Origin: Acridotheres tristis
Lineage: Eukaryota > Chordata > Aves > Passeriformes > Sturnidae
DNA: 64,000 nucleotides
Assembly (NCBI GenBank): GCA_037013685.1
Contig: CM072919.1
Coordinates: 1,117,616 to 1,181,615 of the forward strand
Direction: 5' to 3'
This document shows positions 10,995 through 21,727 of the stretch, piece after piece. Below the pieces are notes generated by a model that saw only the letters and a list, made by a program, of their open reading frames with translations, searched no databases and was not told where the DNA came from. Numbering within the stretch: position 1 is the stretch's first letter; every line of letters starts with the position of its first letter. A program made the position numbers and the translations under genes.

Positions 10995-11364
10995 TGTGGA
11001 AGGATGGTTTGTAAGGATAGTGCAGAAGGCAATTTTCCTCAGTGAATTACAGCTGTACTGATTGCAGAGAAGTGAAGACAGCTTTGCCTGTCCAATGAGG
11101 GTGGGGGTTATAAAAGAGTGGGTTGAGAGTGAGTTGGAGCTTGAGAACTGGGGTCTGCTGGCTGTGAGGAGGAAGGGACAGGTTGGGGTTTACCCAGTCA
11201 TGGAGAGGAAAGGAGGAAACTTGCAGAGAGGAGAGAAGGAGACAGTGCTGTGTGAAGCTGCCTATGAGGAAAGGAGTCAGAGTTACCTGAAAGAAGGCAT
11301 GAAAAGTTTTTAATAAAGGAATGATGATGGTGTCAGTCCAGTCCATCTTGACATAATTACTACA
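10995..11364 (+). mobile_element. Solo LTR of an endogenous retrovirus, copy 1
   Basis: A 370-base LTR beginning TGTGGAAGG and ending TACTACA, flanked by a perfect 6-bp target-site duplication ATGCAT (10989-10994 and 11365-11370). It has a TATAAAA box at 11109-11115 and an AATAAA polyadenylation signal at 11312-11317. It shares most of its length with the inverted copy at 11542-11999 but lacks about 80-90 bases, mainly in U3. A 6-bp duplication is typical of ERVK/alpha/beta-like elements. No internal viral genes are present. Confidence 0.93.
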
Positions 11365-11370
11365 ATGCAT

Positions 11371-11541
11371 GGCTGTGTACAACCAGATATTACCATGCAC
11401 AGTTATGTGTGACCACCCCTGACCACTCACCACCCTGGCTGACCATGGATGACTGTGCAGGACCATTCAGCACCATCCATGAGTACACACAACCACCACA
11501 GACAGCCCTGTATCACTGTGCCAACTATGTACATTGGGTAT
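11371..11541. repeat. 10-bp minisatellite, segment between the two LTRs
   Basis: A continuation of the 10.1-kb array (GACCACCCCT, GACCACTCAC, CACCATCCAT, AACCACCACA units) between the two solo LTRs. It shows that both elements inserted into a pre-existing array. Confidence 0.88.
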
Positions 11542-11999
11542 TGTAGTAATTATGTCGAGATGGACTGGACTGGCACCATCATCAGTCCTTTATTAAAAGC
11601 TTCTCTCCACAGACTTCTTTCAGGCAACTCTGACTCTTTTCCTCGTAGGCAGCTCCACACAGCACTGACTCCTTCTCTCCTCTCTGCATGTTTCCTTCTT
11701 CATGATCAGCTAACCCCAACCTGTTCCTTAATCCAGCTACCTATCCCTGGCTGTCCCTTGCATGGCCTCATGTCCCTTCCTCCTCATAGCACAGCCAGCA
11801 GACTCGGAGTCTCAAGCTCCAACTGTAACTATAATTTATGGCCAGCCAGCCCACTCTTTAATAACACCCAACCTCATTGGGCAGGCAAGGCTCTTTCCAC
11901 TCCTTGGTAATCAGTACAGCTGTAATCCATTGGGAAAGGTTGCCTTCTGCACCATCCTTCTCAAACTGTTCTCCTACAATTACAAACTATTCTACTACA
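11542..11999 (-). mobile_element. Solo LTR of the same retroviral family, copy 2, inverted
   Basis: A 458-base LTR on the minus strand with perfect terminal inverted ends TGTAGTA and TACTACA. The flanking 6-bp duplication has one mismatch: GGGTAT at 11536-11541 and GGGCAT at 12000-12005. The minus-strand polyadenylation signal reads as TTTATT at 11589-11594, and a TATA-like TATTAAA complements 11857-11863. This copy keeps sequence missing from copy 1 and is the better representative of the family. Confidence 0.93.
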
Positions 12000-12005
12000 G
12001 GGCAT

Positions 12006-12075
12006 GGCCACTCACCACCATCCATGACCATGCACAACCGAGGATGACCACTCATGACCATGTGTGGCTATGAAA
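12006..12075. repeat. 10-bp minisatellite, right end
   Basis: The last recognisable units (CACCATCCAT, GACCATGCAC, GACCACTCAT) before unique sequence begins. Confidence 0.8.
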
Positions 12076-12954
12076 TGTCCCCCCCAGCTGCAGGGTTGGT
12101 GTCCTGGCTGTGCATGGCCATGGACAGGTTGTCTCCCATGAAAATGTTCCTTGCTCCTGACCATCCTTGCAGTGCCTCCAGCATTTTGCTGTTGCAGGGG
12201 ACATTTCCATGCAGAAGGACCTTCTTCCCCCATGGTTTGATCCTGCTGCCTGCTCTTTTCCTTTGGTGCTCTTCATTCTGTCCAAGAGGGACCAGAAAGC
12301 AGGCTCCTTCTCTAGGGAAAAGAAAGATGGAGATTTGATAGGAGGTCAAAGGAAGCTGGGGGTTAAAATCACTATGTTTTGGGAAACTGCTGAAAGGCTT
12401 CCAGCACAGCAGGAACCTGCATGGATCCCTCAGGAAACAGGGATGGAAGAAACCAGGTAAATTCAGCACAAATCATTGGTGGCATTTGCTGTGTTGATAA
12501 AAGCAACAACTAAAGCTGCTTGAGACTTCAGTGGCCTTCAGTCTGGAATCCTGTAGGAAAAGGGCGTGAAGATACTTCACTCTGGAGGCAGGGAAACTGA
12601 AGTACAGAGGGTTTGAAGCCTTTTTGGGGTGCCACGCCCATCTCAGCCCCAAAGTCCTTGTGAAGTGGCCTTGGAGCCTTGAGGGTCCCCCAGACCAGAG
12701 TGGGATTTTCCCTCGGGAATGATCCAGCTTTGTGCACAGAGCAGCTCGGGATGGCTCAGCACCCCCAGGGAAACAGCAGGGGGGAGGTGACGGGGGGACA
12801 AAGGGGGACTTGGAGGGACATTGGGGCCGAGTCCGCTCAGGGTGAAGGCGCACAGGGAGGCAGGGACCCCATGGTCGGGATGAGCAGAGGGATGAGGGGG
12901 AGCAGCGGGGCTGCCCAGCCTGACACCGGGTCACGGAGCCGGGAGCGGGGCGAG
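12076..12954. other. Unique intergenic sequence
   Basis: No gene or known repeat recognised. The region is moderately GC-rich. The minus-strand frame at 12473-13072 (about 199 codons) has no domain and overlaps the plus frame 12679-13080. Confidence 0.5.
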
Positions 12955-13100
12955 GTGCCGAAGGGATCAATAGCAATTCTAATATCATACGAGTCAATTC
13001 TGACCTGTCACGGGCAGCGCGGCAGGCTGACTCCAGAGCTGCAGGACCTGATAAATGGGCTCTCAAAACCATATTTATAGCAAGAAAAAGCTCATAAAAT
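12955..13100. promoter_or_regulatory. Candidate conserved noncoding element with ATCAATA
   Basis: Contains GGGATCAATAGCAATTC (CUT-type ATCAATA at 12966-12972), AATATCATACGAGTC, CTGATAAATGGG and CCATATTTATAG (MEF2/SRF-like). A close relative of the core (GGGATCAATAGCAT) recurs at 62008 in the CpG-island cluster. Confidence 0.38.
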
Positions 13101-14844
13101 GGAAACAGGGGCAGGGCGAGGGAGGAGGATGCTGCAGCCTGGCCGCGCTCCGGCCATTATGTTGGCTGCGGGAAGGGGAAAGGGATGTGGGAAGCTGCCC
13201 GCCCTGGGGGGCTGCTCAGGGGCTGGGATTTGGTGCTGGAGGGGTTGTGGGGTGGAGACCCTGCCCATGGGGCAGAGGAGCACCAAGTGATGGTGTGGGA
13301 GGGGGACAGGCGTGAGCACGGAGGGACACATGGCTGGGGGGAGTGTCCGGTTTTTAACCCCAGCAAACTCCTACCCCAGTCCTACAAGCCCCGTTCAGCC
13401 ACAGGGACACGGCTGTGGGAGAGCTCTGAGGTCACCTCAAATCCCGTGTGGGGTCCTGACCTGTTCCTGGGGAACACGGGAGGAAGGCGCTGTTCCCTCA
13501 TCCCTCCCCAGGAAAAACGAGACCGGAGCTGCTCATCCCCGTTCCCCTCTGCTCCCACCCTGTCCCTCCTGTTTCCCTGCCCCGAAGAGCAAATCCTGCC
13601 TGACATTTCCAGGAGCAGCAGTTTCCCTCCAAGCCTTGATGAGGGAAGAGAAAAATTGGGGAAAATGAAGACAGACAGGTAGGGGTGTGCAGGGGCATCA
13701 GCTCACCCGTGCCCCAAAGAGGTTTGTCCTCTGTCCTCTGTCCAAGCCAGCAGGACACCAGGGGTGACTCCTCATTCCAGGAGAGGTCCCCGTGTGGTTC
13801 CCCTGCCTTGATTTGCTCCTTCATCCTTCTCCTGCCTCTCTATCCTCCTCTCTATGGATCAAACCCCACACAGTGCTCTGCTGTTTCCCTTCTCCACCGT
13901 TTTGGGCATTTTTTCCTGCTGTAAATCCTCCCCAGATGTTGCTCCCAGTTAACCAGGCAGATTTATTGCCCCAAAGGCCACTCCCAGAAGGTGAGCAGGG
14001 AGACGTGAGCTCCTCTCCATCCTCTCTGTGCCTTCCCGGCTCCTGTGGATCCCTGTGGGCACTCAAGGAAAACCAAATCCCCCAGACACGGTGTCTCATG
14101 ATTTATTCCACACCCTCATGTGGATTTAACCAGGCTGTCTGCAGCTCACCTGTATTACAGGTGTGATAAGTTTGCTGGGCTCAGTTTGGGTCCTCTGAAG
14201 GGGGGTTTGTGAAGGAGGGCTTGGGGGAAGGAGGAGAAAGTGCTGAGAGAGGGTGTGACTTGAACAGGGGTTGGATCTGGCATCCAAGGTGCTCCCATAG
14301 CTGAAACTGATCCTCTGAGCTGTGTTCTCCATGTATCTTGTGGCATTTTTGGGATGCTCCACGCTGGCACTAGGATGGATCTGCCAGGAATTTGGGATCT
14401 GTTATTTTGCCTTCATCCAGAGCAATAGAAGGGACAGGAAAAGTGCCACCTCCAGATTTCCTATCCTTGTTATTTTCATCCCCTTGGAGCTTCTCCCCCC
14501 TCCCCTGTGCAGCAAATACAAAGTTCTGATCACACCGGGATCGATACACCCTGAGAGGAACCTGCTGGAAACCCAGCCCCGTTCCCTGCTGCTCCCTCCT
14601 CTTCACCCTTCTCCTCCCAGCAGCCTCACACTCTCCTCCTGCTCTCTCCTGCACCCTTGGCAGCAGCCTGGGGTGGCTTTGTCCCTTTATCACCCTCCCT
14701 GATTGTGTGACACAGCAGTGGCTGCCTGTGCTGCTGTTACATGGCCGTGGTCAGCCAGGTCTCAGCTCCAGCTGCTGAGTGCAGGGGGACTGTGGGGTGA
14801 GGAGGGGATGCACCCCCAGGCTGGTGCCATATCCCAAAATCCCA
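13101..14844. other. Unique intergenic sequence
   Basis: GC-rich unique DNA with pyrimidine-rich patches around 14580-14690. No CR1, LTR or gene recognised. Overlapping open frames on both strands are shared out almost evenly, which argues against coding. Confidence 0.5.
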
Positions 14845-15350
14845 GATGATCCCATCCAGCCTGGCCTTGGACACTGCCAGGGATCCAGGGGCAGCCACAG
14901 CTGCTCTGGGCACTCTGTGCCAGGGCCTGCCCACCCTCCCAGGGAACAATTCCTGCCCAATATTCCATCCAGCCCTGCCCTCTGGCAGTGGAAGCCATTC
15001 CCTGTGTCCTGTCCCTCCATCCCTTGTCCCCAGTCCCTCTCCAGCTCTCCTGGAGCCCCTTTAGGCCCTGCAAGGGGCTCTCAGCTCTCCCTGGATCCTT
15101 CTCCTCTCCAGGTGAGCACCCCCAGCTCTCCCAGCCTGTCCCCAGAGCAGAGGGGCTCCAGCCCTTGGAGCATCTCCGTGGTTCCTCTGGGCTGGCTCCA
15201 GCAGCTCCACGTCCTCCTGCTGCTGTTGCCCAGGGCTGGGGCAGCTCTGCAGGTGGGGTCTCACCTGAGCGGGGCAGAGGGGCAGAATCCCCCCCTGCCC
15301 TGCTGCCCACGCTGGGGGCTCAGCCCAGCACAGGGGGGGTTTCTGGGGTC
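14845..15350 (-). mobile_element. CR1 LINE 3' region, young subfamily
   Basis: A minus-strand copy nearly identical to those at 28307 and 41697 from GGATCCAGGGGCAGCCACAG through the block complementary to GGACGTGGAGCTGC and CTCAGGTGAGACCCC. It lacks the extreme 3' terminus (no ATTCTGTGATT end). The minus-strand frame 14762-15310 lies in it and recurs in other copies, so it belongs to the element rather than to a host gene. Confidence 0.9.
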
Positions 15351-15879
15351 AGTGCCCATGGCCGGGGCAGGTTGAGCCTCTCACCACCAACACCCCAAAT
15401 CCTTCTCCCCAGGGCTGCCAGTAGTTTGGGAATCCTGGGGAGCTGCTCCCCTGCTCTGTACCTGGGTTCCTCTCATGGCTCTGGAGGACAATGGAGTTTC
15501 CTTCCTTTCCCTGGGACAAGGTCGGACTCCGCTGTGCAGGGATAAAATCCCCTCCGGAATATCCCGGGGGAATTCCTGCTCCAGGGGCGGCATGGGAAGC
15601 CAACATTCACTTGGGACTGCTCCAGGCAGATTGCACATCAAACCAATCGAGCCCAGAATGAATCAAAGAACCCCAGAATCAGGGATTTCGGGCTGGGGAG
15701 GGCACTGACTCGCTGCTGCCGCTCCCGGCCGGGAGGCGGGCTGGGAGCTCAAGTGGGCAGCAGTGGCCGTGAGGAAGGAATCAGCTCTTTTTCTCGCTTT
15801 TGATTCATGTATTCTCACAAAATGTGAAGTTTTGTGCTTCAGAAAGGAGAGGAGAAAAGAAAGACCAGTGTTGGAACAG
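15351..15879. other. Unique intergenic sequence
   Basis: No gene seen. A short AT-rich patch with ATTGCACATCAAACCAATCG lies near 15630. Confidence 0.5.
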
Positions 15880-16100
15880 ACAATTCCGGTCCTGTCTTCC
15901 TCCCATCTTTCCAAGACAATCCACTGGTTTATTTATGAATTAGGCTCACAAAAACCTTTGAGCATCTGGGAGATTTTTTTATGTTAGAAAATGCAGTATT
16001 TCCCAAAAAAGTTTTATATATGGATTTTGTTTTAAAATAAATATCTATGGGAAAACACAATGTCTTTGAAGCCCCATTTCTCACTGTATGGGGGAGTTTA
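15880..16100. promoter_or_regulatory. AT-rich candidate noncoding element
   Basis: Includes TGGTTTATTTATGAATTAGG, GTTTTATATATGG and TTTTAAAATAAATATC. It is composition-distinct from its flanks and has no open frame of note. Confidence 0.28.
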
Positions 16101-16334
16101 TTGAGCAGGTTTGTTGCAAGGATCTCAGTGAGGGTGAAACATTTTTCCCAAGCTCACTGCTGGCAGCAGGCAGGGAAAGGGATTTCCAAAATGCAGCCGG
16201 GCTGGGGGCAGCCTTTTGGGCTGGAGCAAGGTGGGAGCAGGATATAGAGCTGGATGGAAGCATTTAGTCCTGCTCAGGGTGTTTATTGCACTGCAAAAGC
16301 CTTGTCTGCTCCCTGGGTGGAGAAGACAAAGTCA

Positions 16335-16625
16335 CAGAATCTTGGAATTGTTAAGGCTGGAAAAGATCTCCAAGATCATTGAGTCCAACCATCAGCACAG
16401 CATTGTTTCTCCACTGAACCTCATCCTCAAGTGCCACATCCACGTGGCTTTTGAACTCTTCCAGCGATGATCACTCCACCACTGCCCCAGGCAGCCTGTG
16501 CCAGTGCTTGACCACACTTTCAGTGAGGACATTTTTCATATCCAATCTGAATGTCCCCTGGTGGAGGGATTTTCCAGGGGCTCAATTGCCACAGACCCTT
16601 TTGCAGAGGGAGTTCTGGAACTCTG
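16335..16625 (-). mobile_element. CR1 LINE 3' fragment, older subfamily
   Basis: The left end has the terminal block CACAGAATCTTGGAATTG, then GGCTGGAAAAGATCTCCAAG and ATCATTGAGTCCAACC. It continues through CACCACTGCCCCAGGCAGCC and TTTTTCATATCCAATCTGAA, the standard CR1 3' region on the minus strand. Diverged and 5'-truncated. Confidence 0.92.
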
Positions 16626-17929
16626 GCTTTTCCCTCTAGTGAGGATTTCAGGAAAGTATCTGAGCAGAAGTTGGGCCATCAGGACTTGGTTTCCCCCTTT
16701 CCTCTTGGTGGGTGCCTTGAGAACCTGGAAGAGGCTGCCTGGATGAGTAGGATATGGAGGATTTCCACCCCTCTGCTGTTGGGGTGCAACAAGAGCAAGA
16801 GCCTCACAGAAATCAGGAACATGAAGCCACCAAGAGCTGCCACATGCAGGGACCAGTACCCTGCCGTGTCCTGCCTTCCCTTCTCCACATGGCTACCACT
16901 GGCATGACCCAAAGGCTCCCAACAACCCTGCCCCCTTCCCATCTTCATGTTCCCATCTTCCTCATGTCCCAAACTCATCCTGCCCCAAGGGCCTTCCTGA
17001 TGTCAGGAAGGGTATTTCTGGATGGGACAGAAAGAAGGAAGGAAATACCAGTTTGGAGCTCATGTCTGGAGAGCCACCACTGTGTGAACTTGTGACCAGC
17101 ATCTGCTGGTGCTGATTGGAGCCGAACAGCCCCTGGGTGACCCCAGTTTCTGTGCTCATGGGCAATTTTGGGCATTCATGTGGTGGTGGGCAGGGGTAGC
17201 TGTGGGCAGTGGTGACCCTGTGTCCACCAGCAGCTGCACCATCTCCTGCCCAAAGGGTCTCCAGCAGCATCAGCTGCCACCACCCCAAGGACTGAGCACC
17301 CCAGCTCAGCTCTTGTCCCCAGGGATGGACACACAAAGCCCAAGACAGACAAAGGCCAGGAAAAAAGAGTTTTCTGCAGTGCTGGGAAGCTGAGCCCAAG
17401 CTCCTGAGATGTGCTCCACACTCGGCTGGGGCACATTCCCTTGCTGATGGACACAGACGTGTCCCAGAGCTTCTGCTCCATCCCTTCTGCTCCTTGGCCA
17501 GCTGGGACAGCCATTCCCTGTGTGCAGAGCAGTGCTCCAGCCCGGCCCGTTGGACACAACCCAACCACGGCCATCCCAGGCCTACCTGCTCCATGAGCTA
17601 CCCATTGCCCAGGCCTCCATCTCCTCCACCACCCATCACCGGGCCAACGTGCCTCTGCAAAAACAGGCTGCTTGTGTGGAGAACCCAAGCGTGGCAAACA
17701 CCAAGGACAGCTCCCCATCATCTCCTCTGCCAGCCTTATCTCGGAGCCAAGGCGCATCCGGAGGGAACGAGGAAGAGCTGAAGGGGACATCTGGCTGCTC
17801 GAACCCTTGGCCCCCATCTCCATGTAGCCAGTGAAGATCCTGGCGTCCTCTTGACGGAAGCTAGGCTGCATCCCCGGCCTTCCTATCTCCTTGCAGAGCA
17901 TGGCAGTTCCTGAATTGCCTGCCTGTGGC
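16626..17929. other. Intergenic sequence with protein-like open frames
   Basis: No repeat recognised. Plus frame 17520-17834 starts only at a GTG. It encodes a Ser/Pro-rich polar stretch (about residues 20-104), and roughly two thirds of its codons end in G or C. A minus frame (17176-17901, about 241 codons) overlaps it, so at most one can be real. No ATG start, homology or clear splice pair was identified. I lean to chance. Confidence 0.4.
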
Positions 17930-18310
17930 GGGCCCTAATGGCCCAGAGCTGATGTTTTATTGTCGGGTTTAAAAGTGTAATTAGTTCAAGTGTAAACAAA
18001 AAAACCTTGCTTAATTAAGAATTTTTAAACAGGGCACAGAGAGATTCCGGAAACATTAATGAACCCCAGGCAAGCACCATAAAATTGATCGAGGGAAGAG
18101 AGACGGCGAGGGCTGGGGGAGGGCTGGGTGGGATGGGAGAGGGAGGACAGGGTTTTACCGCAGGAATCGCCTCAGTTTACTTTGGCCGCTTTAATGCCGG
18201 AGTGCATTTGGAGTTTATGGCGATGGGTCTCCATAGAAATGCCTAATGATTTTTTATGCATTAATGGGAGCGATGGACAGCGGCAATACATTGTTTAAGG
18301 AGATGGAGAG
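17930..18310. promoter_or_regulatory. Strong candidate conserved noncoding element
   Basis: A long AT-rich block. It includes GTTTTATTGTCGGGTTTAAA, GTGTAATTAGTTC, CTTGCTTAATTAAG, AACATTAATGAACC, AAAATTGATCGAGG, GCCTAATGATTTTTTATGC, a CATTAATGGGAGCGATGG block and CAATACATTGTTTAAGG. CpGs survive inside otherwise AT-rich sequence and TAAT cores are dense. This is the classic look of a deeply conserved developmental enhancer. No open frame spans it. Confidence 0.5.
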
Positions 18311-19778
18311 CATCCTTTTAAGGCTGACGTGTTATAGATCAAGAGTGACGAGGCAGGCCCTGCAATGAGGTTCCCTCTGCCATGGCCTGGCGGGGCCCAC
18401 ACCTGAACAAGGATGTCAGGATGGGCCTCTAAGAGTCCAGAGAAACAACAAGTGAAATCAAAGTTTTCCCACCACCCCATCCCTGCTTTCAAAGCTCTTT
18501 TTGGTTGGTGCCAACACAAGTTAAATACATCTGCCTGTGCCATCCATGGGCAATGAGACCCTTTGCCATCCAGGCACTTCCAGGTGTGTCTCCAGGCTGG
18601 CACGTTCTGTGTAGGTTGAAACACCGGAAGGAGGAGAAGATGCCTGGAAGAGCCTTCTTCTTCCTGTTGGCTGGGAACAGCCAGAGGCTCTGTTGGGCCA
18701 CCCAGCCTCTCCCTGCAGGGTTGGGTTGTGAGGTGGGAGGTGCTGCTGAAGGTCAGACTCCAGGACTTCCTGTATGTGGGTGTCCCATGGAAGATGGTGG
18801 GTGAGAGAACTGCAAGGGCCAAGAGTAAAATAAAAGAGGAAGAAAAGTGACCTTCGGGCTTGGGAAAGGTCATCCCTCTTATTCCACAAGCAGGGATGAA
18901 GAGCTTTCTGCCCATGGAAGGGGTCCTGTTCCCTCTGTCTTGGGCTGAGAACCCAGCTCTGCTCCCAGGGAAGAGCAGCCCCTGCTGTGGCAGCTGAAGG
19001 ACTTTGAAGGTCAAGACATGTCTTGGCTTTTCCCTTCCTGGCCCAGTGTAAGGCACCAAAAATGTCTTGCCCAATGCTTTGGAGTTGCCAAGCCCTGGAG
19101 AAGTTCAGCAATTTCCTGTTCTTCTGGTCAAAGTTCCCTTTGGAGACCTCCATACCACACAGAACCTCCTGGAGTTCCACAGGAACGTACACCTTCTTCT
19201 CCCCCAGACCTCTGTAATAATCATGCTCAAGGCCACCAAAGGCCACCAAAATCCTCAGATAGAAGCTGGCTGCTGCCCAGGAGCCTGTCTTCAGCCTGGC
19301 TGGGCTTCTCCTGTCCTCCCCTTACCTGAGATGGTGAGCAAACCAGCCAGTGTCTTGTCCTGGCTCTATCTTGTCCTTTCTGGAGCACATGAATCACTGC
19401 CTTCTGCTCTTCCTCAAAGGCCACCTCTTCAAAACTTCCTATTCCTGTTCATTCCTGTTCTCCAGCTTGTCCCCATTTGCCTTGTAAGTGTGGTGCCCCA
19501 CCCAGGGGAGAGGCTCTGTGGGGCCCTCACTGCAGCTGCCAGCTCTGGTACCTCACCCGGCCTCTGTGCACTCCCCAGCCTGCTCAGGGATTTCCCCCAG
19601 AAATCGGGGCACTGTGGGCTCTGTTGAGCACTCACATTGCGGTTCTCGAGGGACTGGAATGAGCAGGGCCAGCAGGTGACACATCTGTGCTCAGCGAGAC
19701 CCCGCCCTGTGAGTGACAGCTCCACGGCAGGGTTGGGCAGAGGCAGGATGACCAACGGGAGAGAAAACAACCCATGGG
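18311..19778. other. Intergenic sequence with minus-strand protein-like segments
   Basis: On the minus strand, 19249 to about 19030 and 19424 to about 19310 read as charged, mixed-composition peptide (acidic/Gln segment, then Gly/Lys/Leu-rich segment). A CTCAGGTAAGG splice-donor-like site follows the first segment. Neither start is a good Kozak context, and I recognise no family. A short direct duplication GGCCACCAAAGGCCACCAAA sits at 19231-19250. This could be an old degraded gene or chance. Confidence 0.35.
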
Positions 19779-19868
19779 GTCATAAAATCCCAGACTGGTT
19801 TGGGTTGGAAGGGACCTTGAAACCATCTCGTTCCAACCCCTTCCTTAGGCTGGGCTCAGCTCTCTAGA
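19779..19868 (-). mobile_element. CR1 LINE 3' terminal fragment
   Basis: CATAAAATCCCAGACTGG, TTTGGGTTGGAAGGGACC and TTGAAACCATCTCGTTCC are the complement of the CR1 end. The copy is a truncated terminal piece of about 90 bases. Confidence 0.8.
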
Positions 19869-20499
19869 TCAGCCTCACTGGATGAGCTGAGCTCAAACTC
19901 ACCCTTCCAACAGCTCCAGGAGGAGTTATCCAGAGGGAGGAAAAGGAGCTCTGTGGAGTTTAGACCATCTCTAGTGGCAGATACAGCACATGGGACAGGC
20001 TGGACTGCCGCGGGAGGGACACACAGGGCGGTGCAGTCACACCCCGAGCTGCTGGAGAGATCCCAGGCTGTTCCCTGGGTGTCCCGCGGGTGCTTCTGTC
20101 ACTTCTGTCACTGCAGCAACACTCAGTGCTTGTCCCTCTCCCGGTGATGGTGGCAAGGAAGGACAGCTGGCAGTGCTGGCCCTGGGCACTTGGCCGTGCT
20201 GAGGGTGCCCAACCCCTGTCCCAGGGACAGAGCGCACACTTTGCCCCTCAGAGAGGCTGCGGATGCCCAGGTGAGAGTCCCTGCCCCGCTGTCCCCTCTC
20301 CTGTCCCGTCACAGCCAGGGTGGAGCAGCTCCCACCGCGGGCTCCCCGTCCTCTCTGCCTCTTCCTTCATTATTTCCCCGCTCCTCCCACCGTCTCCCTG
20401 CCTCTCCTCCTTTCCCTGGCTTTTGTTCCTTCTCTCCTCTTCCCCTCCCTTCTCCCAGAAGCCTTCCCCCATCTCCAATCCCTGCTCCGGCTGCCCAGC
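19869..20499. other. Unique intergenic sequence, pyrimidine-rich to the right
   Basis: No gene recognised. A C/T-rich low-complexity stretch spans about 20340-20480. Confidence 0.5.
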
Positions 20500-20800
20500 C
20501 TGTGTCAATTAAGTATCGATCCCCTGTTCTCTATCAGTGGTCAGCTGAGCTAACCAGTCCTGCTCGCTGCTTTTCACCGGGATGAATAATAACAATAATA
20601 ATAAAGGGGTAGGGGGAAGGCAGCTGCACTTCGTGCCTGCAGCCCTTCACCTCTCCCTACCCCGCGCACGCCCGCCCTCGCCCCCTCCACAGCTACAGGC
20701 AAAATCGATAGCTCGCGGAGTCAGGAATGGAATATTTTTATCCTCTAATTGGGAAATGTGCTTTGACAAAGCCCGAGGAGCAGGGAGGGGGCCGGCAGAT
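20500..20800. promoter_or_regulatory. Candidate element pair with TATCGAT and ATCGATA
   Basis: Two AT-rich cores flank a GC-rich spacer. The left core has GTCAATTAAGTATCGATCCC (TATCGAT 20514-20520) and an AATAATAACAATAATAATAA run. The right core has GCAAAATCGATAGCTCGCGG (ATCGATA 20704-20710) and GGAATATTTTTATCC, TCTAATTGGG. CpGs kept inside AT-rich context suggest constraint. Confidence 0.4.
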
Positions 20801-21219
20801 ACTGTACTGAGAGCCAGGGAAGGAGGGAGAGCCCGGCCAGAGCAGGGACGCCGGGGATTTTCTGCAGAGCTGGAGGAGGTGGCACTGGTGGGCGCTCAGG
20901 GTGGGTCCAGGGCTCGGCTCTGCAGGGCTGGGCAGTGCTGGTCCCATGGAAGAGCCAGTCTTGACCTAGGGGATGTCAGTGACAGGATGAAAAGAGGACA
21001 AAACAGCCCATCCTCCCCCTCGATTGCCCACCAGTGCTTTCCAAGGAGGGCAGGGTGTTCCCTGCTCCTGGCTGGCATCCCAGGACTCCACAGCCCTTGG
21101 CACTTGTGCTGGCCCAGGCCAGGTGGGACAGTTGTGCCCGGGACAGCACAGTGAGGTGTCCCAGGAAGCCACCAGCCCTCCCTGGTTATCCCTGGGACAT
21201 CCTTACCCTGCCAGGCCCA

Positions 21220-21300
21220 GCAGCTTGTCCTGATGTGGCTGCAGAGATGAGGGTTGGACTCAAGGATTTTAAATCTCTTTTCCAACCTGAATGATTCCAT
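21220..21300 (+). mobile_element. CR1 LINE 3' terminal fragment
   Basis: The sequence GAGGGTTGGACTCAAGGATT, then AAATCTCTTTTCCAACCTGA, then ATGATTCCATCAC is the CR1 3' terminus in plus orientation, about 80 bases. Confidence 0.8.
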
Positions 21301-21407
21301 CACACAGAATAATTCTGCTGCCATCAGCCTGCTGTGCAGCTACAAATTTGTCACACCTGGAAACACCTTTCTGTCTCCAGCTGTGCCAGGGGAGATGTGT
21401 TGTCTTT

Positions 21408-21480
21408 GCCCATGGCAGGGGTTGGGATGTGATGATCTTTAAGGTTCCTTCCCACCCAAACCACTCTGTAATTCTTTAAA
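21408..21480 (+). mobile_element. CR1 LINE 3' terminal fragment
   Basis: TGGGATGTGATGATCTTTAA, GGTTCCTTCCCACCC and AAACCACTCTGTAATTCTTT match a diverged CR1 end. Confidence 0.75.
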
Positions 21481-21647
21481 TTATCCCCTTCCTTCAGTCA
21501 AACCATCTCTGATAGGTTGTCAGGCACACTGAAACCAGACAAGGCCATGGAGAAACACCAAGACACAAATCCCGTTCTCTGGAGGGATTTAGAGGAGCTG
21601 TAGATTAGGGACATAGTTTTGTGGTGGGTTAATTGTTGATGATTTTG

Positions 21648-21725
21648 TAATCATAGAATCATTTAGGCTGGAATTGACCCCCTGGAGCTGCTACCAGCCT
21701 GAATATTGGGGCTACACTGGGAACA
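21648..21725 (-). mobile_element. CR1 LINE 3' terminal fragment
   Basis: AATCATAGAATCATTTAGGC followed by TGGAATTGACCCCCTGGAGC is the complement of the CR1 terminus. It faces the plus-strand CR1 copy that begins just to its right. Confidence 0.72.
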
Positions 21726-21727
21726 TT

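Noticed and set aside
10995..11999. A complete endogenous retrovirus between the two LTRs
   Set aside because: The LTRs are inverted relative to each other, have different target duplications and only minisatellite between them; these are two solo LTRs.
14762..15310. Minus-strand frame of about 182 codons, with a near copy at 28272-28880
   Set aside because: Lies in and recurs with the young CR1 subfamily; it is a shadow frame of the LINE 3' region rather than a host gene.
16962..17901. Minus-strand frames of 210 and 241 codons
   Set aside because: They overlap each other and the plus frames, with no recognisable domain; expected by chance in GC-rich DNA.
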